A stretch of 64,000 nt of DNA. Origin: Elgaria multicarinata webbii (Eukaryota > Chordata > Lepidosauria > Squamata > Anguidae). This document shows, piece by piece, positions 45,444 through 50,094 of the stretch. Location: assembly GCF_023053635.1 (NCBI RefSeq), contig NC_086180.1, forward strand, positions 2,518,001 through 2,582,000. Reading direction: 5' to 3'. The number at the start of each line of letters is the position of its first letter. Position 1 is the first letter of the stretch. Both the position numbers and the translations under genes were made by a program. The notes beneath the pieces are model-generated. The model worked only from the letters and a program-made list of their open reading frames with translations. It did not search any database and was not told the origin of the DNA.

Positions 45444-45502
<59 letters not shown>

Positions 45503-48500
45503 CGAAGCAGGAGGGAGTGTCGAGGGCATGGTTGACTTTTGACCTGTCTTGTGTAAGGAGACAGAGGGCTCATCTACACCAAGCAGATATTCAACTATGA
45601 AAGCAGTATATAAAAGGCAGGAGCCACACTACTGCTTTATAGCCGTGTTGAAGTAAACTGCAGGATTTACACTACTGCTTTATAGTGCTACTGAAGTTCA
45701 CCGACAACTGTTGGGGCCCATGACACATCTACACCAAGCAGGATATAATGCTATGAAAGTGGTATGAAAGCAGTATGTGACATGATTTGGACGAGGAGGT
45801 GCAGGGAACGCTGATCAAATTTGCAGATGACTCAAAATGGGGTGGGATAGCTAATACCCTGGAAGACAGAAACAAACTTCAAAGTGATCTTGATAGGCTG
45901 GAGTACTGGGCTGAAAACAACAGAATGAAATTTAATAGGGATAAATGCCAAGTTCTACACCTAGGGAAAAGAAACCAAATGCACAGTTACAAGATGAGGG
46001 ATACTTGGCTCAGCAATACTACAAACGAGAAGGATCTTGGAATTGTTGTAGATCGCAAGCTGAATAGGAGCCAACAGTGCGATATGGCTGCAAGAAAGGC
46101 CAATGCTATTTTGGGCTGCATTAATAGAAGTATAGCTTCCAAATCACGTGAGGTCCTGGTTCCTCTCTATTTGGCCCTGGTTAGGCCTCATCTAGAGTAT
46201 TGCGTCCAGTTCTGGGCTCCACAATTCAAGAAGGACGCAGACAAGCTGGAGCGTGTTCAGAGGAGGGCAACCAGGATGATCAGGGGTCTGGAAGCAAAGC
46301 CCTATTAAGAGAGACTGAAAGAACTGGGCATGTTTAGCCTGAAGAAGAGAAGATGGAGGGGAGACATGATAGCACTCTTCAAATACTTAAAAGGTTGTCA
46401 CACAAAGAAGGGCCAGGATCTCTTCTCGATCCTCCCAGAGTGCAGGACACGGAATAACGGGCTCAAGTTAAAGGAAGCCAGATTCCAGCTGGACATCAGG
46501 AAAAACGTCCTGACTGTTAGAGAAGTACGACAATGGAATCAGTTACCCAGGGAGGTTGTGGGCTCTCCCACCCTAGAGGCATTCAAGAGGCAGCTGGACA
46601 ACCCTCTGTCAGGGATGCTTTAGGGTGGATTCCTGCATTGAGCAGGGGGTTGGACTCGATGGCCTTGTAGGCCCCTTCCAACTCTGCTATTCTATGATTC
46701 TATGCTATGCCAATGGGTTAGTGCACTTCAATACTGCTATAAAGCAGTTGTGTGGCTCCTGCCTTTTATATACCGCTTTCTTACCACTTTCATAGTGGAA
46801 TATCCTGCTTGTGTAGGTGAGCCCAGAGAGAGTGTTTTGATCTATATTGAAGAATTATACTCATAATTCCCCAACGCCTCTTTGAGGTCAGTCAGTTTCT
46901 GAATTCTCATTGCAATGATAAATTTGCATAGAAAATTTCTCTCTTCTTGAAGCTCATTAGTTTAGCTCCTGACTGTTGTCTTGTTGTGTTTGGTGGAATC
47001 TTCAAGGTAGCCTTTTTCCCATGGTGAACAGACCAGCTGCTGTACTACAACGATCACTTTCAGACACAAACGTTTCGCGTCACTTTCCCCTAATTCAGTG
47101 TGTCATCTTGGATATTTTCTGGCATCACGCTACCTTTTCTCCTAACTTTAGGCTCTTTCAGACAGGGGGAAATCGTGTTCCCTTACCGTCGCTCTTGTTT
47201 CCTGCTTCGCTTCTATAATAGGAATGAGAAGAATCACACAGGGAGAAAGGGGAAGCAAGCAGCGAACATGTGACCCCTTCAATTTAGTGGGACAGCACCC
47301 TCTAGTGGGCATTTTATAGCGAAACTTCTCCTGCACAAGGCAGGAAATAACAGCCAATTTTGCTATAGCTCAGAAAAGTCGCGTTTTCTGAAGATTATTT
47401 TATAACGAAAAGAATGGAGAAACGAGCGGGAGACACGCAGGAGGGTCACTACATCGTCAAAATAACCCTTGAACGACTGTGAGTGGCCAGTCACAAACGT
47501 GCTATAAAATGCTCATCCGAAGAAGCTCTTTGACTACTTCCCATGTCTTGACTGGAAAGGGGCTCTATGTTCTAGAATGATTTCCTTCATCTTTGAGACG
47601 CTGGCGAACACTCTCTGGGGAGTAGCTGCGGAGTTTGCTGGGTGTGTCTTTGGCAGAAGGGAGAGGAGAACCAGGTAGGCTTGAGGCTTCTGGCGGAGTT
47701 TAGACTGATCACTTTACTTTTCACACTGTTATCAGACACTTTATACATCAGCTGCCATAATACAACTTTTACCCGTTCCTCCCCAGCATCAGTTGCTGGG
47801 GAACATGGGTAGGAGGGTACTATTGCACCCGTGTCCTGCTTATGAGTTCCTGGTTGACAGCTAGTTGGCTACAGTGTGAATAGAGTGCTGGACTAGATGG
47901 ACCCTTGGTCTGATCCATGCTCAGGGCTCTTCTAATGTTTTTATCCCCGGAACATCTTGTGTTTGTTGCCTTTCGTGTTTGTGTGAGTGTGTGTGTTGAC
48001 TTTTATTTTTAAGCCCTGCTTTCTCACCCTCTGGATTCAATGTTTGAGCACCACAGTAGAAGCTCGGGACTTTCCTGCAAAAGTAGGCAGTGAGAGCACA
48101 ATGCCAACATCTCCTCTTGGGATAAGCAGGCCAGGGTGCAGTGGACGTTGCATTAAGGGAGTGGACTTACCATGCTCAAATTCAGCTAACTTTTCCTTGG
48201 CCTCGTCCCTTTCTTGAAGAAGAGCTGCTTCCTGAAGGATGAAAGGGAATAGACATTTATTTGCATTTGAGTAGGGTGACCATATTTGGGAAACCAAAAA
48301 AGAGGACACCTAGTGTGTGTGTGGGGAAGCAGCTTTCTGAGTCCTGCAGAAAGTACGTTATTCCCCCGCCACCTTAAAGAACCCGATTGGAGTGGAGGAG
48401 GGGAAAGGATTTCATTCTGCACCACCACCATCCACTCCAATTGGGGCCTTTTCTATAATGTCCACGAATGACCCACTTTCCCCTTTAAGACCTCAATTGG

Positions 48501-48856
48501 AGCTCGGGGTGGGGGAATGACGTGCCTCAAGAAAGCATGTCACTCCCTCCTGCCATGCTAATGGCAGCCTTAAAGGGGAAGGTGTGTCATTCCAGGACAT
48601 TATTGAAAATTATAGAAAATCCTCCCTGACACCATGGAAAGAACAAAAACCAGGACAAATCCGGGGAAATCCTGACAGTTGGTCACCCTACATTTGAGGT
48701 TTGGCATCACCAATTGTGGGCCAGTTCTAAAACAGTTTCCACTCCGGAAACAGAAAATGATCCCATTGGAATTGATGGCTGAGTATGAAGTGGATCCATG
48801 TACCTCGTCTTCTTCATCTTCCTCCGATTCTGGGTCGCTGCCAGATTCCAAAATGG
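16086..48856 (-). CDS. shootin-1-like gene (shootin family paralog), 5' end missing
   Basis: Fourteen minus-strand exons (A-N, described separately) encode a coiled-coil protein colinear with remembered human shootin-1 (SHTN1). In order they carry an acidic N-terminal stretch, [59 protein letters not shown]...[31 protein letters not shown], a run of 13 prolines, [18 protein letters not shown], and [13 protein letters not shown]. The exons found total about 615 residues; human long shootin-1 is about 630. The phases fit at every junction, with one ambiguity at J-K. Shootin-1 couples actin retrograde flow to L1-CAM at growth cones; whether this paralog does so is unknown. Human SHTN1 is on chromosome 10, and I know of no human copy between ATP6V1B1 and ANKRD53. 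The first exon, upstream of 48,856, was not found. Confidence 0.8.
16899..17187 (-). CDS. shootin-like exon M
   Basis: The acceptor CTCTCTCCTGCCTAG and donor CCACCAG|GTAGGA bound a 289-base exon that starts in phase 0 and leaves one base. It reads [20 protein letters not shown], then [17 protein letters not shown], matching the shootin-1 segment ETELERILRRRKV. The rest is rich in Pro, Ala and Gly. A CR1 LINE begins about 28 bases upstream of the acceptor, so the branch point must lie in or beside the inserted element. Confidence 0.8.
17215..18372 (+). mobile_element. CR1 LINE, reverse transcriptase 3' half
   Basis: An open frame of 330 codons reads [49 protein letters not shown] and [10 protein letters not shown]: the palm and thumb of a CR1 RT with the FADD catalytic box. 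It ends in a stop before the usual C-terminus, then continues as the 3' end to 18372. 5'-truncated copy. Confidence 0.95.
18587..18893 (+). mobile_element. L2-clade LINE 3' end
   Basis: GTCCACCTGGCGCCTACACT to the tail AACCGCCCAGAGAGCTTCGG and (AAATA)n. Very close to the copy at 4490-4795. Confidence 0.88.
18894..19454. other. intron sequence, nothing recognised
   Basis: Within the shootin-like gene between exons L and M. No exon or repeat identified. Confidence 0.4.
19455..19597 (+). mobile_element. L2-clade LINE tail
   Basis: TTTTATACTGTTTTTATG, then AACCGCCCAGAGAGCTTCGG and (AAATA)n. Confidence 0.8.
19745..19984 (-). mobile_element. CR1 LINE 3' end
   Basis: ATCATAGAATAGCAGAGTTG through CTTCCTTTAACTTGAGCC. 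Confidence 0.9.
20461..20520 (-). CDS. shootin-like exon L
   Basis: This 60-base exon between acceptor CTCTTCTCAAG and donor CTG|GTAAGA is in phase 0 at both ends. It reads [20 protein letters not shown], where [10 protein letters not shown] parallels SAVDELKGIL of shootin-1. It was recognised from family pattern, position between exons K and M, and compatible phase. Confidence 0.7.
20959..21088. mobile_element. CCCCAACCTGG palindromic MITE, nearly complete
   Basis: CCAGCCTTCCCCAACCTGGT at the left; CTGGAGGGCACCAGGTCGGG at the right; GGATGATGGGACATCAAGTC near the centre. Confidence 0.75.
21160..22140 (-). mobile_element. L2-clade LINE, 3' third
   Basis: The minus strand reads [39 protein letters not shown] and [20 protein letters not shown], the C-terminal region of L2-clade ORF2, with an AT-rich tail at 21160. 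It is interrupted by stops. Its 5' end (KPNPDKTE) lies about 27 bases from the donor of shootin-like exon K. Confidence 0.85.
22167..22279 (-). CDS. shootin-like exon K
   Basis: The donor AAA|GTAAGT at 22166 is strong. The frame reads [20 protein letters not shown] then [13 protein letters not shown], matching KRQAVEEMMDRIKKGVHLRP of shootin-1. This is the most diagnostic segment of the gene. Two acceptors are possible: TGTGGGCAG (end 22279, needing a phase-1 upstream exon) or GACACCAG (end 22269, which joins exon J directly in phase). An L2-clade LINE ends about 27 bases downstream of the exon. Confidence 0.85.
22790..23046 (-). mobile_element. squamate interspersed repeat of the KDVVMA type
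   Basis: Minus-strand relative of the repeats at 47790, 56567 and 60058. It reads RNSVPKDVP where others read WNSLPKDVV. The family was not identified with certainty. Confidence 0.45.
23048..23230 (-). mobile_element. tRNA-Ala-like SINE
   Basis: AGGAACATAAGAAGGTGCCC, GGCTCTCCAGGGTTTCAGGC, GAGATTGAACCTGGGACCTT. The right end is the complement of a tRNA-Ala-like A and B box region. Confidence 0.65.
23551..23695. mobile_element. MITE with GGCC-TAGCTAG-CCTAAGG ends
   Basis: GGCCATAGCTAGTCCTAAGG at left and CCTTAGGTCTAGCTGTGGCC at right, with GTGACACACAGGGGATCC in the core. Second copy of the family at 1805. Confidence 0.72.
23871..24178 (-). mobile_element. Sauria-type SINE
   Basis: Minus-strand copy running from GGAAAGGAACCTCTCGTGCA to CTGCGCCACATGAGGCTC. 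Confidence 0.88.
24364..24426 (-). mobile_element. CR1 LINE 3' terminus
   Basis: Only about 60 bases: ATCATAGAACAGTAGAGTTG to CATCGAGTCCAAACCCCC. Confidence 0.88.
24651..24986. mobile_element. L2-clade tail followed by CR1 3' end (-)
   Basis: 24651-24727 is a plus-strand L2-clade tail (AACCGCCCAGAGAGCTTCGG). 24785-24986 is a minus-strand CR1 3' end with the octamer repeats at 24786-24803. Confidence 0.85.
25701..25885 (-). mobile_element. CR1 LINE 3' end
   Basis: ATAGAATCATAGAATAGTAG to TGCTCTCACAGTCAGGAAC, with a small internal deletion compared with other copies. Directly abuts the inverted-repeat arm beginning at about 25885. Confidence 0.9.
25885..26799. repeat. left arm of a long inverted duplication (unknown repeat plus CR1)
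   Basis: 25885-26455 is matched in reverse complement by 31985-32575 (for example GCATACCCTTGGGATGAAGC, GCAGCAGAGAGCTGCCGGAT on one strand or the other). By eye about 95 percent identity. The arm continues into a minus-strand CR1 3' end at 26456-26799, mirrored by the plus-strand CR1 at 31419-31986. Confidence 0.85.
26865..27428 (+). mobile_element. CR1 LINE 3' end
   Basis: TTTCCAAATCATGTGAGGTA through GAGAAGAGAAGATGGAGAGG to octamer repeats at 27410-27428. Lies close to and opposite the CR1 at 26456-26799. Confidence 0.92.
27549..27678 (-). CDS. shootin-like exon J (polyproline)
   Basis: The acceptor TTCTCATTACAG and donor CCAGA|GTAAGT bound 130 bases. The frame reads [20 protein letters not shown], then LSAP and a run of proline codons, ending TCSMPPE. 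Shootin-1 has a proline run at the same place, the presumed site for SH3 or profilin-type partners. The run is encoded by a GGA/GGG-rich simple repeat on the plus strand and may vary in length between individuals. Confidence 0.82.
27966..29132 (+). mobile_element. L2-clade LINE, 3' third, with MITE insertion
   Basis: Frames read [60 protein letters not shown] and [20 protein letters not shown]. Two overlapping frames show one shift. The tail AACTGCTCAGAGAGCTCCGG ends in (AAATA)n at 29130. A MITE interrupts it at 28764-28915. Confidence 0.9.
28764..28915. mobile_element. Tc1/mariner-type MITE inserted at TA of an L2 tail
   Basis: The ends CCGCATTTTTTTTCCGATTG and TTAGAATCGAAGAAATAGGG resemble the inverted ends of 5184-5366. 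It is flanked by TA. The same L2 tail without insertion is present at 59404-59425. Confidence 0.78.
29542..29695 (-). CDS. shootin-like exon I (coiled coil)
   Basis: The acceptor TTGGCTCTCCAG leads to [20 protein letters not shown], then [20 protein letters not shown] and [11 protein letters not shown], with donor GAGAG|GTGCGA. Heptad-like spacing of Leu and Ala and the high Glu/Gln content mark a coiled coil. It matches shootin-1 from VKELEEQL onward. The exon starts in phase 0 and leaves one base for exon J. Confidence 0.85.
29955..30325 (+). mobile_element. L2-clade LINE 3' end
   Basis: GGTAACAAGGGAGAGGGCCT, CCAATTATGGAACGATCTCC to AACCGCCCAGAGAGCTTTGG and (AAATA)n. Same subfamily as 41500-42640. 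Confidence 0.85.
30466..30928 (+). mobile_element. L2-clade LINE 3' end
   Basis: TATCTGAAGGAACGCCTCCT, CCTAAGGTCATCCTCAGGGG to AACCGCCCAGAGAGCTCCGG and a long (AAAT)n. Nearly the same subfamily as 28500-29130. Confidence 0.9.
30950..31305. repeat. dispersed repeat of about 350 bases, unknown family
   Basis: Matches 54185-54530 in direct orientation: GAGCTGCCGCTGGGGCGCAG, AAATGCTTACATCTGCGTAA, TTGAATTGAATTGGGTCATC, GAAAGCTTAGCGCTACGGGG. No terminal repeats recognised. Confidence 0.8.
31419..31986 (+). mobile_element. CR1 LINE 3' end
   Basis: TCACGTGAGGTCCTGGTTCC to octamer repeats at 31965-31986; a 125-codon remnant is open ([20 protein letters not shown]). It adjoins the right arm of the inverted duplication. 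Confidence 0.93.
31985..32575. repeat. right arm of the long inverted duplication
   Basis: Reverse complement of 25885-26455: GGATTCACCACCCCACTGAT, CTATTAGTCACGGAGGCTAG and, at the far end, GGGTTAGTGCAGGTGTGGAG. About 5.2 kb lie between the arms, containing shootin-like exons I and J. Confidence 0.85.
32683..32742. mobile_element. half of a CCCCAACCTGG-type MITE
   Basis: GAATGATGGGAGTTGCAGTT and GAGCACCAGGTTGGAGA, right half only. Confidence 0.5.
33032..33178 (-). CDS. shootin-like exon H (coiled coil)
   Basis: This 49-codon exon in phase 0 at both ends lies between acceptor CCACTTCACAG and donor ACG|GTGAGC. It reads [20 protein letters not shown], then [20 protein letters not shown]. Shootin-1 has KLKRQSHLLLQSSIPDQQLL and ALDENAKLTQQLEEE at this place, giving very clear colinearity. 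The inverted-repeat arm near 32.0-32.57 kb lies about 450 bases downstream. Confidence 0.9.
33239..33562. mobile_element. CR1 3' end (+) fused to CR1 3' end (-)
   Basis: 33239-33351 is plus-strand (AGGACACGGAATAACGGGCC). 33355-33562 is minus-strand, from CATAGAATAGCAGAGCTGGA to GTCAGGAAGTTTTTCCTGAT. They sit head to head close to exon H. Confidence 0.85.
33563..34055. other. intron sequence, possibly an old repeat
   Basis: Contains related phrases (TTCAAATAGAGGTCTCC, TTTCAAAGAGAGGACTGTCC, TCTATAAAGAGG) suggesting a degraded repeat. No exon seen. Confidence 0.35.
34057..34151 (-). CDS. shootin-like exon G (coiled coil)
   Basis: The acceptor CACTCTCCAG and donor CAG|GTATGA bound 95 bases reading [20 protein letters not shown], then [12 protein letters not shown]. 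It matches VSMLAVEEYEEMQVNLELEK and DLRKKAESFAQ of shootin-1. Phases fit exon F (one base left) and exon H (phase 0). Confidence 0.9.
34155..35090. other. intron sequence with GGA/GCA-rich low-complexity block
   Basis: 34645-34695 is a GGAGGAGGAG/GCAGGAGGAG run. No exon or classified element was recognised between exons F and G here. Confidence 0.4.
35095..35300. mobile_element. squamate interspersed repeat (unclassified)
   Basis: GCTGCTGCGTTGGAACAAGG, CCAGATGCATCAGGGCAACC and CAGCAACTGGCTTTGAGAGA resemble a repeat common in squamates; a partial relative lies at about 44962-45060. Confidence 0.4.
35385..35800 (+). mobile_element. L2-clade LINE 3' end with (ATT)n tail
   Basis: An open frame of 83 codons reads [20 protein letters not shown] and [20 protein letters not shown]. 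It is followed by CCCCGCCTCGATCAAAATGG and an ATT microsatellite. Same subfamily as 56770-57476. Confidence 0.85.
35827..36125 (+). mobile_element. Sauria-type SINE
   Basis: GAGCCTGATGTGGCACAGAG to GCACGAGAGGTTCCTTTCC. Small deletions around the B box. Confidence 0.86.
36382..36463 (-). CDS. shootin-like exon F
   Basis: The donor CAAG|GTGAGT is strong. The frame reads [20 protein letters not shown], then ALKRVKQ. The acceptor is taken as GTGCAAAG (exon end 36463), keeping phase 0 with exon E. It corresponds to the shootin-1 segment VKQEKTVLNSEVLEQRKVLE. Confidence 0.78.
36953..37656. mobile_element. CTACACCAAGCAGG MITE split by a CR1 insertion
   Basis: The left part 36953-37096 begins TGATCTACACCAAGCAGGAT. 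The right part 37614-37656 ends CTGCTTGGTGTAGATCAGGC, its complement. The CR1 at 37099-37613 (-) separates them, so the CR1 is the younger insertion. Confidence 0.75.
37099..37613 (-). mobile_element. CR1 LINE 3' end
   Basis: ATAGAATCATAGAATAGCAG back to TGAATTGTGGAGCCCACAAC; minus translation [20 protein letters not shown]. Confidence 0.93.
37980..38077 (-). CDS. shootin-like exon E (coiled coil)
   Basis: The acceptor TCTCTTGCCCCAG and donor CAG|GTACCG bound 98 bases reading [20 protein letters not shown], then [12 protein letters not shown]. It aligns with LRDQIVSVQEEKKILAIELE of shootin-1. The incoming phase needs one base from exon D, which is what points to the GC donor there. Confidence 0.88.
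38080..38695. other. GC-rich intron sequence, nothing recognised
   Basis: Upstream intron of exon E. Several short open frames on both strands but no splice-bounded exon or known repeat. Confidence 0.4.
38697..39220. mobile_element. inverted pair of CR1 3' ends
   Basis: 38697-38885 is plus-strand and ends in octamers. 38914-39220 is minus-strand, lacks the extreme 3' end and runs to GGGCTTTGTTTCTACC. About 100 bases from exon D. Confidence 0.88.
39338..39494 (-). CDS. shootin-like exon D
   Basis: The acceptor GACACCTACAG leads to [20 protein letters not shown], then [20 protein letters not shown] and [22 protein letters not shown] and the later EEIN and QIK match LNKENKTLKRIS, TEEINID and QCQKQIK of shootin-1. 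The exon end is read as AAAG|GCGAGT, a GC donor, because that leaves exactly one base for exon E. No GT nearby keeps the frame. Confidence 0.87.
39590..39716 (+). mobile_element. tRNA-Ala-like SINE, head region
   Basis: GTCAGTGGTAGAGCACCTGC and CTTGCATGCAGAAGGCTGTG resemble a tRNA-Ala A-box and anticodon arm region; the B-box part is degraded. Confidence 0.6.
40161..40378. repeat. 218-bp imperfect palindrome
   Basis: The left arm AATAAATAAACTACATAACA is mirrored by TGTTATGTAGTTTATTTATT at 40359-40378. Inner arms CTGCCTTCTGCAACTTGGGT and ACCCAGGTTGCAGAAGGCAG also pair. The centre contains CTGGCTGGGGATGATGG, as in other foldback repeats. Confidence 0.85.
40485..40617. mobile_element. CTACACCAAGCAGG-type MITE (diverged)
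   Basis: Starts GCAGGATCTACACTACTGCT and ends TATATCCTGCTTGGTGAAGA followed by TCAGGCC. Confidence 0.55.
40880..41014. mobile_element. CAACCTGGGGC palindromic MITE, complete
   Basis: Near-perfect foldback: CAGCCTTCCTCAACCTGGGG at left, CCCCAGGTTGAGGAAGGCTG at right. Nearly identical to 55147-55276. Confidence 0.85.
41030..41078. repeat. (GT)n microsatellite
   Basis: About 24 GT units. Confidence 0.97.
41345..42640 (+). mobile_element. L2-clade LINE 3' end split by a second, inverted L2-clade LINE
   Basis: The plus-strand copy (GTGGCCCCCCCAATTATGGA) runs to about 41743 and resumes at 42552 (AACTGCCCAGAGAGCTTCGG, AATTAATTAATTAAT tail). Between them, 41744-42551 is a minus-strand copy reading [20 protein letters not shown] and [20 protein letters not shown]. 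Confidence 0.85.
42681..42763 (+). mobile_element. CR1 LINE 3' terminus
   Basis: ATCCTGCATTGAGCAGGGGG to octamers; directly followed by a hAT foldback. Confidence 0.88.
42764..43081. mobile_element. hAT-type foldback MITE, second copy
   Basis: TTGGGTGACCCTATGGAAAG at left to CTTGTCATATGGTCACCCTA at right; same family as 11628-11947. No clear target duplication. Confidence 0.85.
43678..43997. mobile_element. hAT-type foldback MITE, third copy
   Basis: TAGGCTGACCCTATGAAAAG to TTTTCATAGGGTCACCCTA. TGAAAAC flanks both sides (43671-43677, 43998-44004), a seven-base match to the expected eight-base duplication. Ends 82 bases from exon C. Confidence 0.85.
44080..44174 (-). CDS. shootin-like exon C
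   Basis: The acceptor TTTTCATTCCCAG and donor CAG|GTGAGC bound 95 bases. The frame reads [20 protein letters not shown], then [25 protein letters not shown] is nearly the shootin-1 motif EIEKTCRESAEALA. A hAT foldback element ends 82 bases beyond the donor side. Confidence 0.88.
44260..44940. mobile_element. possible 680-bp MITE with TATC-CACTG ends
   Basis: The left end TATCACACTG and right end CAGTGGGATA are near-complements. Just inside, GCCTTGTTTACC (44373) pairs with GGTAAACAAGGC (44912). TA flanks are possible. The interior was not recognised. Confidence 0.4.
45445..45500. repeat. (GT)n(GA)n compound microsatellite
   Basis: About 11 GT units followed by about 16 GA units. Confidence 0.96.
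45568..46815. mobile_element. CTACACCAAGCAGG MITE split by a CR1 insertion
   Basis: Left part 45568-45784 starts GGCTCATCTACACCAAGCAG. Right part 46707-46815 ends CTGCTTGTGTAGGTGAGCCC. The CR1 at 45785-46704 lies between. Confidence 0.75.
45785..46704 (+). mobile_element. CR1 LINE, RT C-terminal part and 3' end
   Basis: Open frames of 173 and 97 codons ([60 protein letters not shown]) separated by a stop. Very close to 17460-18372. Confidence 0.95.
46816..47789. other. intron sequence, nothing recognised
   Basis: Large intron between exons B and C. Contains scattered CpG and no recognised exon. Confidence 0.35.
47790..47945 (+). mobile_element. squamate interspersed repeat of the KDVVMA type, 3' part
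   Basis: TTGCTGGGGAACATGGGTAG, CTGGACTAGATGGACCCTTG, GTCTGATCCATGCTC. Same family as 56567-57590 and 60058-60358. Confidence 0.55.
48171..48231 (-). CDS. shootin-like exon B
   Basis: A short 61-base exon lies between acceptor TTCATCCTTCAG and donor CATG|GTAAGT. It reads [20 protein letters not shown], matching IRQERDEAVKKLEEFQ of shootin-1. It starts in phase 0 and leaves one base for exon C. A 419-base hAT-type element with target duplication sits about 40 bases upstream of the acceptor. Confidence 0.85.
48272..48690. mobile_element. hAT-type MITE (419 bp) with perfect 8-bp target duplication
   Basis: TAGGGTGACCATATTTGGGA at left and GTTGGTCACCCTA at right, flanked by CATTTGAG at 48264-48271 and 48691-48698. 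Shares its outer 12 bases with the foldback family at 11628 but has a different interior. Sits 40 bases upstream of the exon B acceptor. Confidence 0.92.
48804..48856 (-). CDS. shootin-like exon A (acidic N-terminal segment)
   Basis: The acceptor TGTTCCTTTGCAG and donor GACGAG|GTACAT bound 53 bases reading [17 protein letters not shown]. It joins exon B in phase 0. The acidic start recalls the SSDEEKQ start of shootin-1. The incoming phase needs a first exon that leaves one base; no convincing first exon was found between 48.9 and 54.6 kb, and it may lie beyond ATP6V1B1's end or be very short. Confidence 0.6.
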
Positions 48857-49138
48857 CTGCAAAGGAACACAAAGAGAAAGTCGGCACAAAAAGTGCAGGT
48901 CTCCCAGGAGAATTTGGAGGGGAGCCAGAGACATTCCAGGAAAAACAGCCCATTGCAAATTGCATCATGGAAAGTTCTCCTGCACAGGCGCCTTACAGAG
49001 GAGAATATCCTGCTGATGTGGGCTTTAAACACGCATCCCCAGACAGCAACAAGTAATGTCATGAAATGAATATTTCTGCATTTAAATTTCTTCCAAGATT
49101 ACATTGGAAAAGAATGTACCTGATCAACGTGTACCTGA

Positions 49139-49379
49139 GTGCCAGTGTGGTCCAGTGGTCAGAGTGTCGGACTGGGAGTCGGAAATCCAAGTTCTAGTCC
49201 CCACTTGGCCATGGAAACCCACTGGGTGACTTTGGGCCAGTCACAGACTCTCAGCCCAGCCTACCTCACAGGGTTGTTATGAGGATAAAATGGAAAGGAG
49301 GAGGGGGATTATGTAAGCCGTCTTGGGTTCCTTGAAGAAAGGCAAGATGTAAGTGTAATAAATAAATAAATAAATAAAA
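49139..49379 (+). mobile_element. tRNA-derived SINE with LINE-like tail
   Basis: GTGTGGTCCAGTGGTCAGAG to AGGCAAGATGTAAGTGTAAT and (AAATA)n. Same family as 1142-1376. Confidence 0.8.
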
Positions 49380-49462
49380 AACATAGAAGATGCTGCCTGT
49401 GGTCGTTTTTATCTATTCATACATCAGATTCATTGAATATTATTACCACCTCTATTTTTAAC

Positions 49463-50092
49463 ATAGAATCATAGAATCATAGAATAGCAGAGTTGGAAGG
49501 GGCCTACAAGGCCATCGAGTCCAACCCTCTGCTCAGTGCAGGAATCCACCCTAAAGCATCCCTGACTGATGGTTGTCCAGCTGCCTCTTGAATGACTCTA
49601 GTGTGGGAGAGCCCACAACCTCCCTAGGTAACTGATTCCATTGTCGTACTGCTCTAACAGTCAGGAAGTTTTTCCTGATGTCCAGCTGGAATCTGGCTTC
49701 GTTTAACTTGAGCCCGTTATTCCGTGTCCTGCACTCTGGGAGGATCGAGAAGAGATCCTGGCCCTCCTCTGTGTGACAACCTTTTAAGTATTTGAAGAGT
49801 GCTATCATGTCTCCCCTCAATCTTCTCTTCTCCAGGCTAAACATGCCCAGTTCTTTCAGTCTCTCCTCATAGGGCTTTGTTTCCAGACCCCTGATCATCC
49901 TGGTTGCCCTCCTCTGAACACGCTCCAGCTTGTCTGCGTCCTTCTTGAATTGTGGAGCCCAGAACTGGACGCAATACTCTAAATGAGGCCTAACCAGGGC
50001 CGAATAGAGAGGAACCAGGACCTCACGTGATTTGGAAGCTATACTTCTATTAATGCAGCCCAAAATAGCATTGGCCTTTCTTGCAGCCATAT
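49463..50092 (-). mobile_element. CR1 LINE 3' end
   Basis: A 179-codon open minus frame reads [40 protein letters not shown]. 3' octamers at 49463-49482. Confidence 0.95.
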
Positions 50093-50094
50093 CA

